In this document: positions 47,274 to 58,773 of the stretch, piece after piece
Position numbering within the stretch: the first letter of the stretch is position 1
How the letters are laid out: the number at the start of each line of letters is the position of its first letter
Assembly (NCBI GenBank): GCA_964023205.1
Contig: OZ026834.1
Location: 45,265,909-45,329,908, forward strand
Direction: 5' to 3'
Length of the DNA stretch: 64,000 nucleotides
DNA from: Lutraria lutraria
Lineage: Eukaryota; Mollusca; Bivalvia; Venerida; Mactridae
Notes under the pieces: generated by a model
Told to the model about the DNA's origin: nothing
Databases searched by the model: none
The model's input: the letters and a program-made list of their open reading frames with translations, nothing else
Translations under genes and position numbers: made by a program

Positions 47274-50200
47274 TTAATTGACAGGCACAGCTCTATTAAC
47301 TATAATTTCAGTTGTGTCTTGGTTACCTTGGTAACAATCTAATATTACAAGAAACTGTCTGTCACTACACTCTTGTACACTAGATATTGTCTTTACTAAA
47401 TCTTTGTTCAATTGAGGAAGCTTAATAGAATCATTACTAAAACAGGAACCAGCAAGAACGTCAACAAAGCATGCCCTGGTTCCCAGCATTCTGTCACAAG
47501 GCAGATGTGAATTTAAAAGAACTTCATTTATCAGACTCGACCATGTGATTGTGAAGTATGGCATCATATTGAACTGTAAATCTGCAATGGAGAAACAATA
47601 AGGAATACATTACACCGGACCTCAACACTACTGGTGTCATGTAAGTAAAACTACATTCAAAACAAACAAGAGGGCCATGATTGCCCTATAAATGCTCACC
47701 AGGAGAAAACGTCATTTGGAGATTATCATTGTTGAAGTTTTCTATACGAGTCCAAGTAAGATCAATTGACCCATCTGGGCCGTTTTTTAAAAGAGGTCTA
47801 TTAGACAAAGCTAGATACCAAATATCTTAGCTCTAGGCCTTGTGGTTTCGGAGAAGATTTTTTAAAATTTTCCTATATAAAATAGAATAAACCCCAGGGC
47901 AGGGCTAATTTTTACCCTGGGCCATAATTTGAACAATCTTGGTAGAGAATGCCACATACCAAATATCTAAGCTCTAGGCCTTGCAGTTTCGGAGAAGATT
48001 TTTTAATTTTTCCTATATAAGTCTATATATAAATCAAGTGACCCCCGGGGCGGGCCAATTTTGACCCTAGGGCAATAATTTGAACAAACTTGGCAGAGGT
48101 CCACTAGACAGTGCTACATACCAAATATCTTAGCTCTAGGACTTGTGGTTTCGGAGAAGAAGATTTTTTAAATTTTCCTATATAAAATAGAATAAACCCC
48201 AGGGCAGGGCTAATTTTGACCCTAGGGCAATAATTTGAACAAACTTGGTAGAGGTCCACTAGATAATGCTACATACCAAATATCTTAGCTCTAGGCCGTG
48301 TGGTTTCGGAGAAGAAGATTTTTTAAATTTGTCCTATATAAGTCTATATAAATCAAGTGACCCCCGGGGCGGGGCCAATTTTAACCCTAGGGCAATAATT
48401 TGAACAAACTTGGTAGAGGTCCACTAGACAATGCTACATACCAAATATCTTTGCTCTAGGCCTTGTGGTTTCGGAGAAGAAGATTTTTTAAATTTTCCTA
48501 TATAAAATAGAATAAACCCCAGGGCAGGGCCAATTTTGACCCTAGGGCAATAATTTGAACAAACTTGGTAGAGGTCCACTAGATAATACTACATACCAAA
48601 TATCTTAGCTCTAGGCCTTGTGGTTTTGGAGAAGATTTTTTAAATTTTCCTATATAAGTCTATATAAATCAAGTGACCCCCAGGGCGGGGCCAATTTTGA
48701 CCCTAGGGCAATAATTTGAACAAACTTGGTAGAGGTCCACTAGACAATGCTACATACCAAATATCTTAGCTCTAGGCCTTGTGGTTTCGGAGAAGAAGAT
48801 TTTTTAAATTTTCCTATATAAAATAGAATAAACCCCAGGGCAGGGCCAATTTTGACCCTAGGGCAATAATTTGAACAAACTTGGTAGAGGTCCACTAGAT
48901 AATGCTACATACCAAATATCTTAGCTCTAGGCCTTGTGGTTTCTGAGAAGAAGATTTTTTAAATTTTCCTATATAAGTCTATATAAATCAAGTGACCCCC
49001 GGGGATGGGGCCAATTTTAACCCTAGGGCAATAATTTGAACAAACTTGGTAGAGGTCCACTTGACTATGCTACACACCAAATATCAAAGCTCTAGGCATT
49101 GTAGTTTTTGACAAGAAGATTTTTTAAATTTCCTATATAAGTCTATGTAAAATCAAGTTACCCCTGGGGCGGAGCCAATTTTGACCCCAGGGGAATAATT
49201 TGAACAAACTTTGTAGAGTTCCATTAGACAATGCTACATACCAAATATCTCAGCTCTAGGCCCTGTGGTTTCGGACAAGAAGATTTTTTAAGTTTTTTCT
49301 ATTTGTTGCCATAGCAACCAGAGTTTTTAATGAAATTTAATTTTTTGAACAACTTTGAAAGGGGACCACCCAAGGATCATTCCAGCAAAGTTTGGTTGCA
49401 ATCGGCCTAGCGGTGTAGGAGGAGATGTTGTTTTAAGTAAACATGGACGCCATGTAACGACGCACGGCGCACGACGCACGATGGACGCAGGGCGATCACA
49501 AAAGCTCACCTTGAGCACATTCGTGCTCTGGTGAGCTAAAAAAAGGGAAATTCCCTTCAACATGACTCAGTATATGGCGATTCAAAACTTTGAGGTTTTT
49601 AGATAAGTTTTCATAGCATTGTAGCATTAAGATAAATAACATTTCAGTCTTGTTTCATACTAAGTCTGTGTACAAATGATTACAGTTAAACCTGGGGACA
49701 ACAGGTCACTAGATGAAGAGAGAGGAGGGGGAGATAGGAGAAATGGGACCTTTATAAAAAAATTATACAGTTGGCACACATACAAACATTTGATTGGTTC
49801 ATTATATCAATTATTTTGAGCTGAAGATCGACTATTATTGTTATGACGGATGTTTTATTACAGGTGGCCATAAGCTCAGGGTTGTCTGTATTTTCTTTTA
49901 ATCATAACAAATAGTACATAAACATACCACAGCCGGCATCAGCCGCACTAATTTCAGTAGCAGGGAACTGCATCTTCTGTTTTATACCCGACCAGTTGTC
50001 TGCTGTATATACATATGGGAATGATATCTCAGGATCCAGATTACTGACACCTAGTTTAACTGTATCCTCATGATCTAACACATCATTATTTAATGTTACT
50101 TCAATGTCACTCAACTTGGACTTAAAAAAACACATTAAATATAATCAGCATATCTTGCCATTCATTAATACAATTGTGAACAGAAAAGGTTGACTTCTTG

Positions 50201-53200
50201 CATTAGAAATTACAAACCAATCAAATAATGATTATTGTCTATCATGTCAATTTATATAATAATTTTTCATAGTAAAATATCAATCTCATAAAAAACAATT
50301 ATACATGTAATTTCATCTTACCTATGCCCAGACATATCAAAATGAAGTTAAATAAAAGCAATGTTAATGTCTATTTGAATTAAGCATATGTTAACAGACA
50401 GAATTTCATAACAAAAATAAGTTTTATCATAAGCTCATAATAAGTTCAGTGACTTTAAAACAGATAAATAGTGAATTAGAAATAAACTTCAGAGACTGAA
50501 AAAACAGCATTTTAAACATGATGAATACTGTATAACATAATATATAGATCTGTTAAAAGCCAGTAGATAGAAAAGTAAACATACCTTCTTTGGAGATTTG
50601 GAACTGAAACACACAAATAATTATGTAACATATAAGTCCAGGGATATTGGGGCAAAATACAATAGTGCAGAATGGGGCAAATCAGAGGAATTCAGAGGAA
50701 ATTAAACATTTTATAACACATTAAATGTATATCTATTAGAATTCAATTTAGTGAAGAAAGCATTTAAATTGTTAATGTTTAACTTCAACATCATACATAG
50801 GTTGGATTCTATAGTAAGTTAAAACTACAGTATTGCTTGAAACAAACCTAGTAGTGCTGCAATGTTCAACATTTAATTTGACATACACCATTGTAGCCTG
50901 GACTGCTATTTGTCTGTATTCTCTATAACTCAAGCTTGATAGAGTTTTCTTCCACTCACTACTAGTGACAATCTGAATAAAAAAGAAAATCTAAGACGTT
51001 ACAGAATGTATTAAGACTACAGAATTTTACCCAAAACAACACAATTTTACTCACAGTTTATTAAGCAAAACCATATGATTTAAACTGTTGTATTGTATCA
51101 GTTAAGTAAGTCTTCTTCATTGGTCATACAGTACAACCTCTACAGAGCAGCTCTCTCTTAAGGAACAACCTCCCTTCAACAACAGCATGATTTTTCACAC
51201 TGCACATTTTAACTATTAATTTAACCTCTCTAGAGCAACAACCACTCAACAACAACATAATTTTTCTACTCCCAAAGGGTGTTGCTTTGGTGAGGTTGCA
51301 TTGTATTTTGTTACCACACAAACATAACTAAGATAAGACTATTTTGAAATCAAAGGTATATAAAGTAAAACTAACCTGGATATTTTTCATGCATGTTTTT
51401 AAACTGTTGATATCACTAGGCAGTAATGGAAAGTTGATATATCCACCAGTATAACATGTCAACAAGACAGATTCACCATCTTGAGATGATGCCCAATCTT
51501 TTACTTTGGTGATAAATTCTATGTCATGTGGCAGTTCCACACAGACATCTTCAATCAGATTTACCTAAATGATATCAATGATATTATGTGTATCAGAAAA
51601 TTATTTCTTCTACATCTACGTGAAGCTACCTGATTATTATACAAATTCAATCCTAGCACACTACAAGAAGTTGATTCCTGATCTTAAGTGACATGCATAC
51701 ATGAGGGCTTTATTTAGACTTGCATAGTTTTTAAACATTGTAACTAAGGGGCATACAAACAGTTGCTCCTGTGACATTAAACTTAAATCCAATATATGAA
51801 ATACAATAGACAGTCCTCAGTTCAAATAATGGAAAACAAATTATCAAACACTTCAACCAAACAGTTTGCGTTTCTTCTGAAGAAAATTAAAGAAAAGATA
51901 AATTGTAACTGGATATGTCAGTACATGAGAAAACTAGAGCTTTGTCACAGAAGTGACTAATAGCGCCGCCGCCGCTTTGACACTAAGAATATGATAGTAC
52001 ACTATATGGCTATGTTCAAGGGCACATAACTCTGGACTGTGTTGATCACTGCACAAGAAAATTGTGTCTTGCACATCTACACCTCATGGTAATGACATAT
52101 TTCAAGTTTTATTTTAATCCCTTAAGGAATGTGGAAGTAGCTCCACAAACTTGTGATAGTGTATGTGGACGGACCGCCTGACCGACAGAGTGACTCGAAT
52201 GTACCCCCTCTCAACCTCGATTGTGAGGGTAAAATAAGCCTACCTCAGTCTCAGCAGTTGTGGTAAAAAATGTCTGTTTCTCAGTACGTGACGTAGAGAG
52301 ATATTCAAGATTCTGTACGACTCTAACGTGTGAACAAACAATCTTACATCCTGGATATATATCCACATCTTGCATACCCTACAATACCATAAATCTATTA
52401 AATAATTAGGCTCCATATTCAATCTAAGACATATAAATCTAATACAAAATTAATCAAATTACAAAACTTAAGTATATACAATGTATCAATTAAAAGAGAC
52501 ATCAGTCAAACCTATGTTAACAGCCACCTCTGAATAAAGGCCAACCTGTGAAAAGGTCGTTCTTTGAAAGACCATCCTTGATTATTAAGATCAAAATTAC
52601 CTCCAAATTAAGACCAACTGTCAATAAAGTAAAGGCCACATTCTGTCTTTTATTCACAGGTTTGATTGCACTTATAAATATATGAATTAGTTTTTACTAC
52701 ACTAAATATAAAATCTAAGGTTGTAAGTTCAAATTTTTTGGAAAATTTAAGCTCAGTGCCACTGAAACAATCAACGGTACGATCTGAACCTGCGAAAAAT
52801 CTAGAAATTCTAGCATGAAAACTTTCATCTATGCAAACATAATTCTTGTGAAACATACTTCAGCTAGTTTATACAGCTGTACATAGAAAGGTTTCTTGCT
52901 TGAACCATCCAAGATCTGTATCCATCTTCGTACCCAGAAACCACCAGTATCTGTACCAAACTTATCTACAGGTATGAAGAAGGCAGTTTTAATATGGTGA
53001 TGGAAATGTAGTAGATTCCATTTATGTAAAATAATTGATATTATACTCAGATATGGATGTCCAACAAAATATTCATTGGCTACATAACTGTAATGCAATT
53101 TAGACATGAATATGTACTAGGCTTAAAAAAGGTAAGGAATATGGTGCATCTTATGACTGAGTGACCAGATAACAGAATACTTTAGCATCAGTTCTGGTAA

Positions 53201-56200
53201 ACTGAAGTTTATCATGCAAGTGATTCCATCTGAGTCCACTGTATCTATGTTATGAAAATGCCTAGCCATCCCGTTAATGTAATAACAAATTATTCATCAC
53301 TAAAATTGCAACCACACTAAAATAATAAAACAAATATTTTTCATCTTTTATTGTTAATTAACCATGATGAATCAGATAATACAGACTGCTTATCATGCAT
53401 GCTGGAACATATGCATCCATGAGTACATTATATTAAGAAACAACATAAGAAAGAATTAGTTTACATCGGTTTATTACTTTTTCTACATAGTTTCTACTTT
53501 AAGTACTGTATCCTGACTCCCTAATCTGATATATGGCATGCATGTACTAAATTTATACTAAGCCTAATAATGCACGCTTTTTTAAGAGACACTACACATT
53601 CAAATGAGACAAACTGATGTCATTACATAAACATATCATTTTAAACATATAAAACTTACTGTACATAGCTTCGCGTTCGTATCTCCCAACATACGTCACC
53701 ACACCAGCGATGTCACATATATAATGATGTGGTAATCCACTAGAAACAAAACAAACATAAACGGTAAAACCTTAAAGGCCTAGTAAATGGACATCAATAA
53801 ATTTTAACTATATATTAAACAATGCAGCAACTGAGTAGATCATTGCCAGTCATAAAAGAACATTAATCACAAAATAAGAATGTATACAAAACTAACCGTA
53901 ATTATTTATGATTGTAGTATGTTCTATATAGGGCTATCCTAAAAAAGTTTTTTTTGTTGTAACCCTACCAAGAAAATTTTCAGTGGACAGGTAGGTAGGA
54001 ATATTTGTTTACAATTTTTGGACCTTTTTGGTGTGTAGGTAGTGTTACTGCACACAAAATATTTGTTGGGAAGAATACCACATCTTTACAACAAAAAAAA
54101 GATTGTTTAAGAATATAAACTCTCATAAATACAAACAAATAACACATTATATATTACCTTGCTAGTTTTCTGGTGACAAAGTTCCACTGCAAGGGAGGTA
54201 ACTCTAAATCTTTAGGTAATGACGAAGCATCAATAAACTTGACCTCTGACACAGGATGATGACTGTTTATGTTAACATCTGTGTCATACACATGTAAATC
54301 ATGAACTGCAGGTTTAAATCTGGGCACAAACTGAAAGCTTTTCTTCACAGTGAATTTTTTCAGTAACAATATACTGCCATTCTTTATTCTGTGAAACAAA
54401 AGGTCCAAACATAAGTCTTTTTTTAATTAAAGATTAAGAAATGCGCTATAATAACACAGACCATGGCTATCAATAGGAAACATTACAAGAATTAGATTTT
54501 CCATAAACACAAATAAATGGTAAAAGAAATGGCTTTCTGAAGCTGACTTATTTTATAGCAATATATTTTCTAATTAAATTTAAATCTCAATACAGACCCA
54601 GGTACTCCATCTAAGTATGTATTTACATCATTCATACCATGGATTGATTACCTGTAGTAGAAGTTTGGGCATGTGGCATTCCATAACACTGCATTACAAC
54701 AACCTGACCTGTCTCCTATGAGTACATGAGCCTGAAGTAGTAAAAGTAGAGGATACATAATATTAAAGAAATTTTACAAAGATTGCTCTGACAGCAGAAG
54801 TGTACTCATTAATCACGAATCAAGTTGAAAAATCGAGTACGATTAATTGTCATTACTGAGATTCGTGGTTCGCGATCTTGTTTATAAGCATAAAGGGTCT
54901 TCTTTGTTCTTAAAATTCCCCTTTCTCTGAATACATGTCTCATCATAGACTACTGCCAAGGGGTCCAATCGGATCTATAGTTATTAGATCACAGGCTCAA
55001 ACCAGAAATGATGCTGGTAAATCCATTAATTGGAAGGGAGTATATATAAATTCAAGCCATAGAACAATTTATATTCATTTACTTCATTATTCCTAAAAGA
55101 AAATTAAATTTAATTGTCTTCAGGACTGCAATGTTGAAGTTTTAGATGGGTTACTTTACAATTAAACAAAGGACTCGTGATTTGATTTGTGGATCGTAAG
55201 TGTTGAATCGTGGATTGGATCGGATCGCCACTTATCCAACGATCCACAGCCCTAATAGGTGTCTGATGTCAAGACTTTGTCTCCATGCTGGATATGGTTC
55301 TAATTTAGGTTGTCATTCTGCACTGTATACTACCCGAGATGTCAGTTAAAATTGGGCAGCAAATCATCCTTCAAACAGATACAATATACAGTGCAACCTC
55401 TCCAGAGGGGCCATCTCTCAAGTAAAAACCTCCCTATAACAACAGCCGAATATTTCCCAACAGTACAATTTAACTATCAATATAACCTCTCTAAACAACA
55501 ACACAATTTTGCATCTCCAAGAGTGTTGCTATGGTTGAAATGTACCTTCGTTCTTCAGTTTTTAAGGTTTAATGCACATGCCCATGGTACGCTGTGTCAC
55601 ACTCAAGAACAACAAGTAATGTGACAAGTTTTACAGTGTCTTAACTGTTACAATAACTAGAGGTTATATAGAACTAAAATACTTCACCTGCATTGGCCAT
55701 TTATCATTCTTTCCAGGTTTAGCATAATGAATCATCCGAGATTTTGATAAAACTTTCACCAGCAGTGCTGGATTGGCAGACTTCAGTGAACTCCATTTCT
55801 GACTGATTTCTTTGATACTGTATATATCTTGCTTTCTAGTTTCTCCAAGATCGTCTGTAGTACCTTCACATAAAAAGTAGATAAATATGCATGTTGCTTG
55901 AGTCTGCAAGAAACTTTTAGTGAGATTAAAGCCCTTTTTCATCATTATATACAGAGGCCAGTTCTCCTGGACTTTAATCTAGCCGTTACTAACTTACCCT
56001 TCAACAAGGGGCCAACAACTTCTTCAAATACACAGGAAGATTTACAATTTCGTAAAATTTTCGTAAGGGTTACAAGTTCAGCACATTAACGACTGGACCA
56101 CGGCCAAGATAAATAACTTGTAAATACAATAACAATAACAGAGTATAGTAGGATAAGCAAATCGTCTAATTCAGTTAAACTGAAACCTCTATATAGACGA

Positions 56201-58528
56201 GATAATAACTGATCTCGCATCCAAAAACAATACTATATTTTTCAAATTTCTTATGATGCATGTACAAATACAAGAAACTGCAAATCAAAACTGTAAATCA
56301 AATTACATGACATATCTTCTATACAACAAATATTACAAAAAAGTCCATTTTATTATGCATAACATTGTACCAGGTTAGTTGAGTAGAAAACAAATTATCG
56401 CCTATAAAATATATCGAAATAACAGTCAGGGAAAAAAGTGTATCAGAGTGATGGTTAACATAGTTTTAACTACTTTTTTTTAAAGAAAGTTGGCGGCAAT
56501 AAATCTTACCATACAACCAGTTCTCAAACCTGATTGATATTTACCTGAATGTTTCCAAACACTACCAAACATCCCCATAGTGGACCATAAACTTATATAG
56601 TAACCCCTAGATGAGGTCAACGGAATATCCATTTGTTCAAGATGACTGCAATCTTGACACCACTGTAAATTACTCAACTCTAAATTGGAAAATAAAAAAG
56701 AGTTCACAGGCCAAAATGTAAGTGCTATTAATTAATGTAAGTACAAATGCACACTGTATTTCATTATAAGATTCTTTATAAATTTACAATTGCAGCCCAT
56801 TTTTATTGTTTTGGGGGACATTTGTGTCATGAAACACTAAATTTGGGAATTTTTAAAGACTGACATACTTTCTTTAGATATAGCATCTTGAATTATTTAC
56901 TTTTAATTATGGGGTAATTTTTCTGTCAGTGGGGAAAATATATATACTTTTTACTTGGGGAATGAGGGAGAATAGCAGACCCATAAATATTATAAAAAAG
57001 GCCTAAATTGCCATTTTTGACAACTTCCATTTTGGAACAGTCAATTTTTCACGTGTAAAAGTAATAAAACAGTTCTCGTCACTTTCCATTAAAATTTTGT
57101 ACTGAATCAATATTCTATTTCTAACATGGGTATTGATAATGAATCAAACAGAAAAAATCACTGATACATCAATATTGTTCCTTCTATGGCGGCTATGTAA
57201 AAATATGAGAACGTACCTGAAGGGTCAGAGAGTTCCCTATAACCTGTTACATCAAGATCCTCAACAATAACAACACTAATCCCAGACAAATCTGTTTCAT
57301 CATAGTGGAGTCGACATTTCATTATTTGTACAGTATTTCCAGCTTTCAACTTAAAGGCAAGAATGATAATACAATAAAAACAGACACATAATAAGCCCAA
57401 ATCCCCTGCCTGAAAAGTATCTATTTTCCTTTAAAATTATATAAAAATTCCCCATCAGTGGAATTTTTTTTTTCAATAATATAAAATATTTTTTTGGAAA
57501 AAAAGATCATTTAACATTTACATTGTCATGTTTTTGGGGCCCTTTTTGCCTTCAAGATGCAAATTTTTCCCTAAAGGTGAAAAAAATACTGGATGCATAT
57601 AATTTATAGTATTATCGTACACACCGAACATATTAATTTATCACATTAACACACCATAAATTGATGAAGTATAATAAAAATGATTACCTTGCATGTTTGC
57701 ACCATCTTATTTAGATTATCAGCCAGGATGACCTTCATCTTATGTGTCGGATCAGACAAAGTAAGTTGATGAACATCAAGATATTGACCTGTACTACTGG
57801 AACTGCCTACCTGCATGACATGTTTTGGATCACTCAAGTATCTGTGTATGTTTATAATCTGCAATGGAAAAATCAGTTAAAATGAAACATGCATCACATG
57901 ATGGTTATCATTATCTGATAAGTCACTAATTTATAAATTGCAGTCACTTAAAATGACTTAGTTATATCAGCCTACAATCCCTGTCTAGTGTCCTACAAAT
58001 ACATTTACAACTTGACAAACCGCTCATCCTCATAGAAACAACCCTCATTGCAAAGTTAGCATTCATTATGCTCTGTTCTGCAGAAATAAATCAATCCATG
58101 TTTAGTTTTGAGAATTAAAATGTGTAATAAAAATCATAGGATAAATTATTAAGTAGTTTAGTAACATTAAACAAAGTGATTTATTTGTATATTTAGCTTT
58201 TACTGACATAGCATGGACAAGTAAAACCTATATGAGTAAAACGACACTCAACTTGATCAACCGGGTGACCTAATTTAGTGTCTAAATGTCATGATGCAAA
58301 CTGAAACTGAAAGTAAACTTTCTACCGTCCGAAAATACGCTTATCCGAAATCATTACAGTACAATAATTACATACACGACGAGTAACGCAATCGGGACAA
58401 TATAATGAATATAAAATAAGTACTCTTACCAAGAAAGAATCTGTTTCAAGTTGGTTTCCCGTTTGTTTTGCTTTTTGTATGCATTTTCTGAAATCAGACA
58501 GACTTTGACATTTTAATTTCACCGCCAT
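47274..58528 (-). CDS. RADX: RADX, RPA1-related ssDNA-binding protein (complete, 15 exons)
   Basis: RADX binds single-stranded DNA at replication forks and tunes RAD51 so that forks are neither cut nor over-remodelled. Exons 5' to 3': 58528-58430, 57858-57688, 57349-57217, 56679-56545, 55863-55688, 54731-54652, 54388-54158, 53739-53660, 52965-52859, 52378-52244, 51564-51376, 50972-50848, 50603-50585, 50120-49928, 47581-47274. Every border is GT/AG, phases agree, and the chain is 726 residues with TAA at 47276-47274. Family marks in order: NIHRYLSDPKHVMQ and VHQLTLSDPTHKMKVILADN (first OB fold), SRGYYISLWSTMGMFGSVWK, LLVKVLSKSRMIHYAKPGKN with GCCNAVLWNATCPNFYYR (second OB fold), LQWNFVTRKLA with HYICDIAGVVTYVGRYE and WIQILDGSSKKPFYVQL (third OB fold), and a C-terminal GGYINFPLLP block. 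Human RADX is 855 residues; this one is shorter at both ends. POT1 and RPA1 were considered and fit less well. Found as a single complete gene with no breaks. Confidence 0.9.
47666..49544 (+). mobile_element. Hairpin-bounded non-autonomous element B with alternating tandem core
   Basis: Opens ACAAG, then a hairpin AGGGC...GCCCT (47671-47687) and CTATAAATGCTCACC. About nine ~155 bp units follow, alternating between a type with AAAATAGAATAAACCCCAGG and a type with AAGTCTATATAAATCAAGTG. All share GGGCAATAATTTGAACAAAC, TTGGTAGAGGTCCACTAGA and TTGTGGTTTCGGAGAAGAAG. A CG-rich ACGACGCACGGCGCACGACG tract leads to the closing hairpin AGCTCACC..GAGCAC-ATTC-GTGCTC.GGTGAGCT (49503-49537) and AAAAAAA. Layout matches element A (8026-9190). 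No transposase. It sits in RADX intron 14, which spans 47582-49927. Confidence 0.75.
50585..50603 (-). CDS. RADX: RADX exon 13, 19-nt microexon
   Basis: Acceptor TGTTTCAG|T and donor AAAGAAG|GTATGT flank 19 nt that encode SSKSPKK with the split codon. Its length is 3n+1 and it converts phase 2 into phase 0, so skipping it would shift the frame. It is therefore needed for the exon 12 to exon 14 join. Confidence 0.65.
51127..51309. mobile_element. MITE with 'tacagtacaacctct' ends, copy 2
   Basis: TACAGTACAACCTCTACAGA at the left and GTGTTGCTTTGGTGAGGTTG at the right, with AACAACAGCATGATTTTTCA inside. RADX intron 11. Confidence 0.7.
51940..52235. repeat. Interspersed repeat with a CCG run
   Basis: AGAGCTTTGTCACAGAAGTG, then CGCCGCCGCCGC, CAAGGGCACATAACTCTG and a GGACGGACCGCCTGACCGAC tail have the style of the other bivalve-type interspersed repeats here. 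Only one copy is in the window, so this call rests on style. Confidence 0.4.
52500..52670 (+). mobile_element. MITE of the 'acagtcaaacctgtg' family, copy 9
   Basis: CAGTCAAACCTATGTTAACA and GCCACCTCTGAATAAAGGCC at the left, TTATTCACAGGTTTGATTGC at the right. RADX intron 9. Confidence 0.75.
55388..55546. mobile_element. MITE with 'tacagtacaacctct' ends, copy 3
   Basis: ATACAGTGCAACCTCTCCAG at the left, CCCTATAACAACAGCCGAAT inside, and AAGAGTGTTGCTATGGTTGA at the worn right end. RADX intron 5. Confidence 0.65.
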
Positions 58529-58747
58529 ATTTGCGGTTGATGATAAAGTACACATATCGGAAAATATTGTCTTAGGAGAATTGAATTAGAACCCGTTGCT
58601 CTCTCGGGACGGGTTTTTTTGCTCCAGTCTACGGGATTTCAGTGAGTATAAATCGTATTAGCGGGTAACCGTGTCTTTGTGGCTATGTCAAGGGTAATAA
58701 AATAAATGTTGACTTCAATAAATGCAGTCTTATATACTTCACTTCAG

Positions 58748-58773
58748 CAAGGACTTATGTATATAAGTCCTTG
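58748..58773. repeat. Perfect palindrome with 11 bp arms
   Basis: CAAGGACTTAT and ATAAGTCCTTG flank a 4-nt loop, and ACTTCAG stands just outside both arms as a direct repeat. The arm sequence recurs at the edge of the hairpin at 12235-12343. Confidence 0.8.

Noticed and set aside
47274..58528. Identification of the minus-strand gene as POT1 or RPA1
   Set aside because: OB-fold content fits all three, but the order and wording of the conserved blocks (RYLSDPKH, WFVTR-type FVTRKL, GGYINFPLLP) match RADX, and RPA1's zinc-binding domain and POT1's N-terminal fold are absent.
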